From NCBI GenBank assembly GCA_913777465.1, contig CAJYRQ010000053.1, positions 1 through 64,000 on the forward strand: DNA of 64,000 nucleotides. Direction: 5' to 3'. The stretch comes from an uncultured Chryseobacterium sp. GTDB lineage: Bacteria > Bacteroidota > Bacteroidia > Flavobacteriales > Weeksellaceae. The translations under genes were made by a program, and so were the position numbers. Below are positions 62,757 to 64,000 of the stretch, piece by piece (position 1 is the first letter of the stretch; every line of letters begins with the position of its first letter). Below the pieces are notes generated by a model. It was not told the origin of the DNA. It made no database searches and saw only the letters and a program-made list of their open reading frames with translations.

Positions 62757-64000
62757 ATGAATAAAAAGAATTGCTTTTGCTGTTTCCTGTTTCTGTTTTC
62801 AGTATCGTTTTGTTTTTCTCAAAAGCTTTATTTCAAGAAGACAGAACCTGAAAATCCTGAATTTGAAACCAGAATTTTGAAGTTAAATAAGGAACTCCTG
62901 AAAGTTTACCGGGAGAAAGATTCTCTGAAATATAATGATACCTATCTCAGGCTTCAGATTCTCGATAAAGACTATAACGGAGCGCTCCGCACTCTAAATA
63001 AAATCCGTAATTTTTATAAAAACTCTTATCCGGATTATTCAAGAATTATAGGGATACAATTTGAGCTCTTCGCTTTAATGAAGCAGGCAAAGACCGATAA
63101 TATCCGGACAACCTATGAAAGACTGCTTAGAGAGAAGTATTCAACTCTTCCTCTTTCTTCTAAAAATTTAATTCCGGATTCTTTTAAATTTAAAGAAGGA
63201 TATAATAAAAATGAAATTAGCAGGATTGTAAAGGACAGTATCGTACAGGATAGCATATCTTTAAAAAATGCGATTTTACTGTGCAGACACTATAACTATC
63301 ATGTTATGACTACCGAAACCTTTCCTATTGTCATACCTCTTTTGAAAAAGCTGGATGGAGAAGAGTTCTTAGTAAAAGACAGCGTGATCGTAAAAACAAA
63401 AAGAGGCCATGAAATTTCTTTGTATTATGTGGTCAATAAAAAAATTCATCAGCCACAGCCGACCATTTTAACTTTTACGATTTATAATAAAAGTGAAAAC
63501 GATATTTTAGATTCTAAATTAAGCGCAGACAAAGGATATAATGTGGTGCAGGCTTACAGTTGCGGAGTTTATTTAAGTAAAAATGAAATTGCCCCTTTTG
63601 AGTATGAAGCAGAAGATGTAAACGAAGTCATAGACTGGATCATAAAACAACCCTGGAGCAACGGGAAAGTCGGTATGGAAGGAGGAAGCTACAATGGCTT
63701 CAGCCAGTGGGCCGCCGCAAAAAATCTTCATCCGGCTTTAAAAACGATAATTCCGTCAGCATCCGTAGGTTTCGGAATAGATTTTCCAATGGAGAACAAT
63801 GTTTTCAATACCTACATGATAAGATGGACAGAATATGTCACAAAAAGCAGGTTCACCAGTTATGACGACTCCGACTCGGAGAAATGGAAAAATCTTGTCA
63901 ATAATTTATATGAAAAAGGAGAGAAGTTCAAACGATTGGACAGTCTCAACGGAAATACAAATCCTGTTTTCCAGAAATGGGTGGCACATCCTTCGTTCGA
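62757..64000 (+). CDS. S15-type alpha/beta-hydrolase, cut by window end
   Basis: This is 414 visible residues of an exported protein with a signal peptide ending near residue 22 (VSFCFSQ). Residues ~30-200 are helical with unknown role. From ~215 it matches the X-Pro dipeptidyl-peptidase/CocE family: VKTKRGHEISLYYVV, VNEVIDWIIKQPWSNGKVGM and the nucleophile S311 in EGGSYNGF. The acid and histidine lie beyond the end. The aminopeptidase or acyl-hydrolase substrate is unknown. The stop codon is not in the window. Confidence 0.85.
   Translation, partial: MNKKNCFCCFLFLFSVSFCFSQKLYFKKTEPENPEFETRILKLNKELLKVYREKDSLKYNDTYLRLQILDKDYNGALRTLNKIRNFYKNSYPDYSRIIGIQFELFALMKQAKTDNIRTTYERLLREKYSTLPLSSKNLIPDSFKFKEGYNKNEISRIVKDSIVQDSISLKNAILLCRHYNYHVMTTETFPIVIPLLKKLDGEEFLVKDSVIVKTKRGHEISLYYVVNKKIHQPQPTILTFTIYNKSENDILDSKLSADKGYNVVQAYSCGVYLSKNEIAPFEYEAEDVNEVIDWIIKQPWSNGKVGMEGGSYNGFSQWAAAKNLHPALKTIIPSASVGFGIDFPMENNVFNTYMIRWTEYVTKSRFTSYDDSDSEKWKNLVNNLYEKGEKFKRLDSLNGNTNPVFQKWVAHPSF

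Noticed and set aside
1..64000. CRISPR array, prophage or integrative element spanning part of the window.
   Set aside because: No regularly spaced direct repeats, no cas genes, no phage structural genes and no integrase were seen; only the transposase tail at 1-111 is mobile-element related.

Overview
The window looks like a chromosomal segment of a flavobacterium of the Chryseobacterium type (Bacteroidota, Weeksellaceae). This rests on several things seen in the sequence. It is A+T-rich, starts are not preceded by clear Shine-Dalgarno sites, and many genes have a TAnnTTTG -7 box, sometimes with TTG about 19 bases upstream. Families common in this group are present: a DUF4251 lipoprotein, a DUF4349 lipoprotein, a membrane AraC regulator with TPRs, GH125, and a MlaD gene followed by Fe-S proteins. 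The assignment is an inference; there is no rRNA or tRNA in the window to anchor it.

Left part (1-15.7 kb). A transposase tail at the edge is followed by three unrecognised genes, two of which share a domain. A two-component pair lies next on the minus strand. The most striking locus follows at 4.0-10.4 kb on the minus strand: two pilin-like subunits, a PapD-like periplasmic chaperone, a large usher-like outer-membrane protein and a two-domain tip-adhesin-like protein, in the same order as classical chaperone-usher operons. Then come prfA, a secreted unknown, a decayed secreted-protein gene and a prolyl oligopeptidase.

Middle part (15.9-30 kb). A strongly A+T-rich pair encodes an 847-residue toxin-like protein and a small overlapping partner, likely immunity. 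Methylmalonyl-CoA mutase, a small stress-type protein and a fasciclin lipoprotein follow. A probable independent small transcript precedes a five-gene RNA-repair operon: a basic unknown, the RNA ligase RtcB, a nucleotidyltransferase-fold protein, the release-factor-like PrfH and a TPR protein. Two tandem c-type cytochrome lipoproteins, an intergenic repeat array and the mutase chaperone MeaB complete this part.

Right part (30-64 kb). This is mostly housekeeping: an M48 protease, MlaEF lipid transport (MlaD lies 17 kb away), a sugar-phosphate transferase, queE, folD, a ParE-type toxin-antitoxin pair, pgi, GH125, an acyl-CoA dehydrogenase, an AI-2E-type permease, lon, a PpiD-like foldase, MlaD with two Fe-S proteins, a small glycan cluster (glycosyltransferase and flippase), serS, an AraC-type membrane regulator and an S15-type hydrolase cut by the window end. 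A lone double-glycine-leader peptide gene with eight cysteines sits at 44.1 kb.

The best candidates for an undescribed system are the flavobacterial chaperone-usher-like pilus locus and the extended RtcB-PrfH operon with its nucleotidyltransferase and basic partner protein. The toxin-immunity pair is third.
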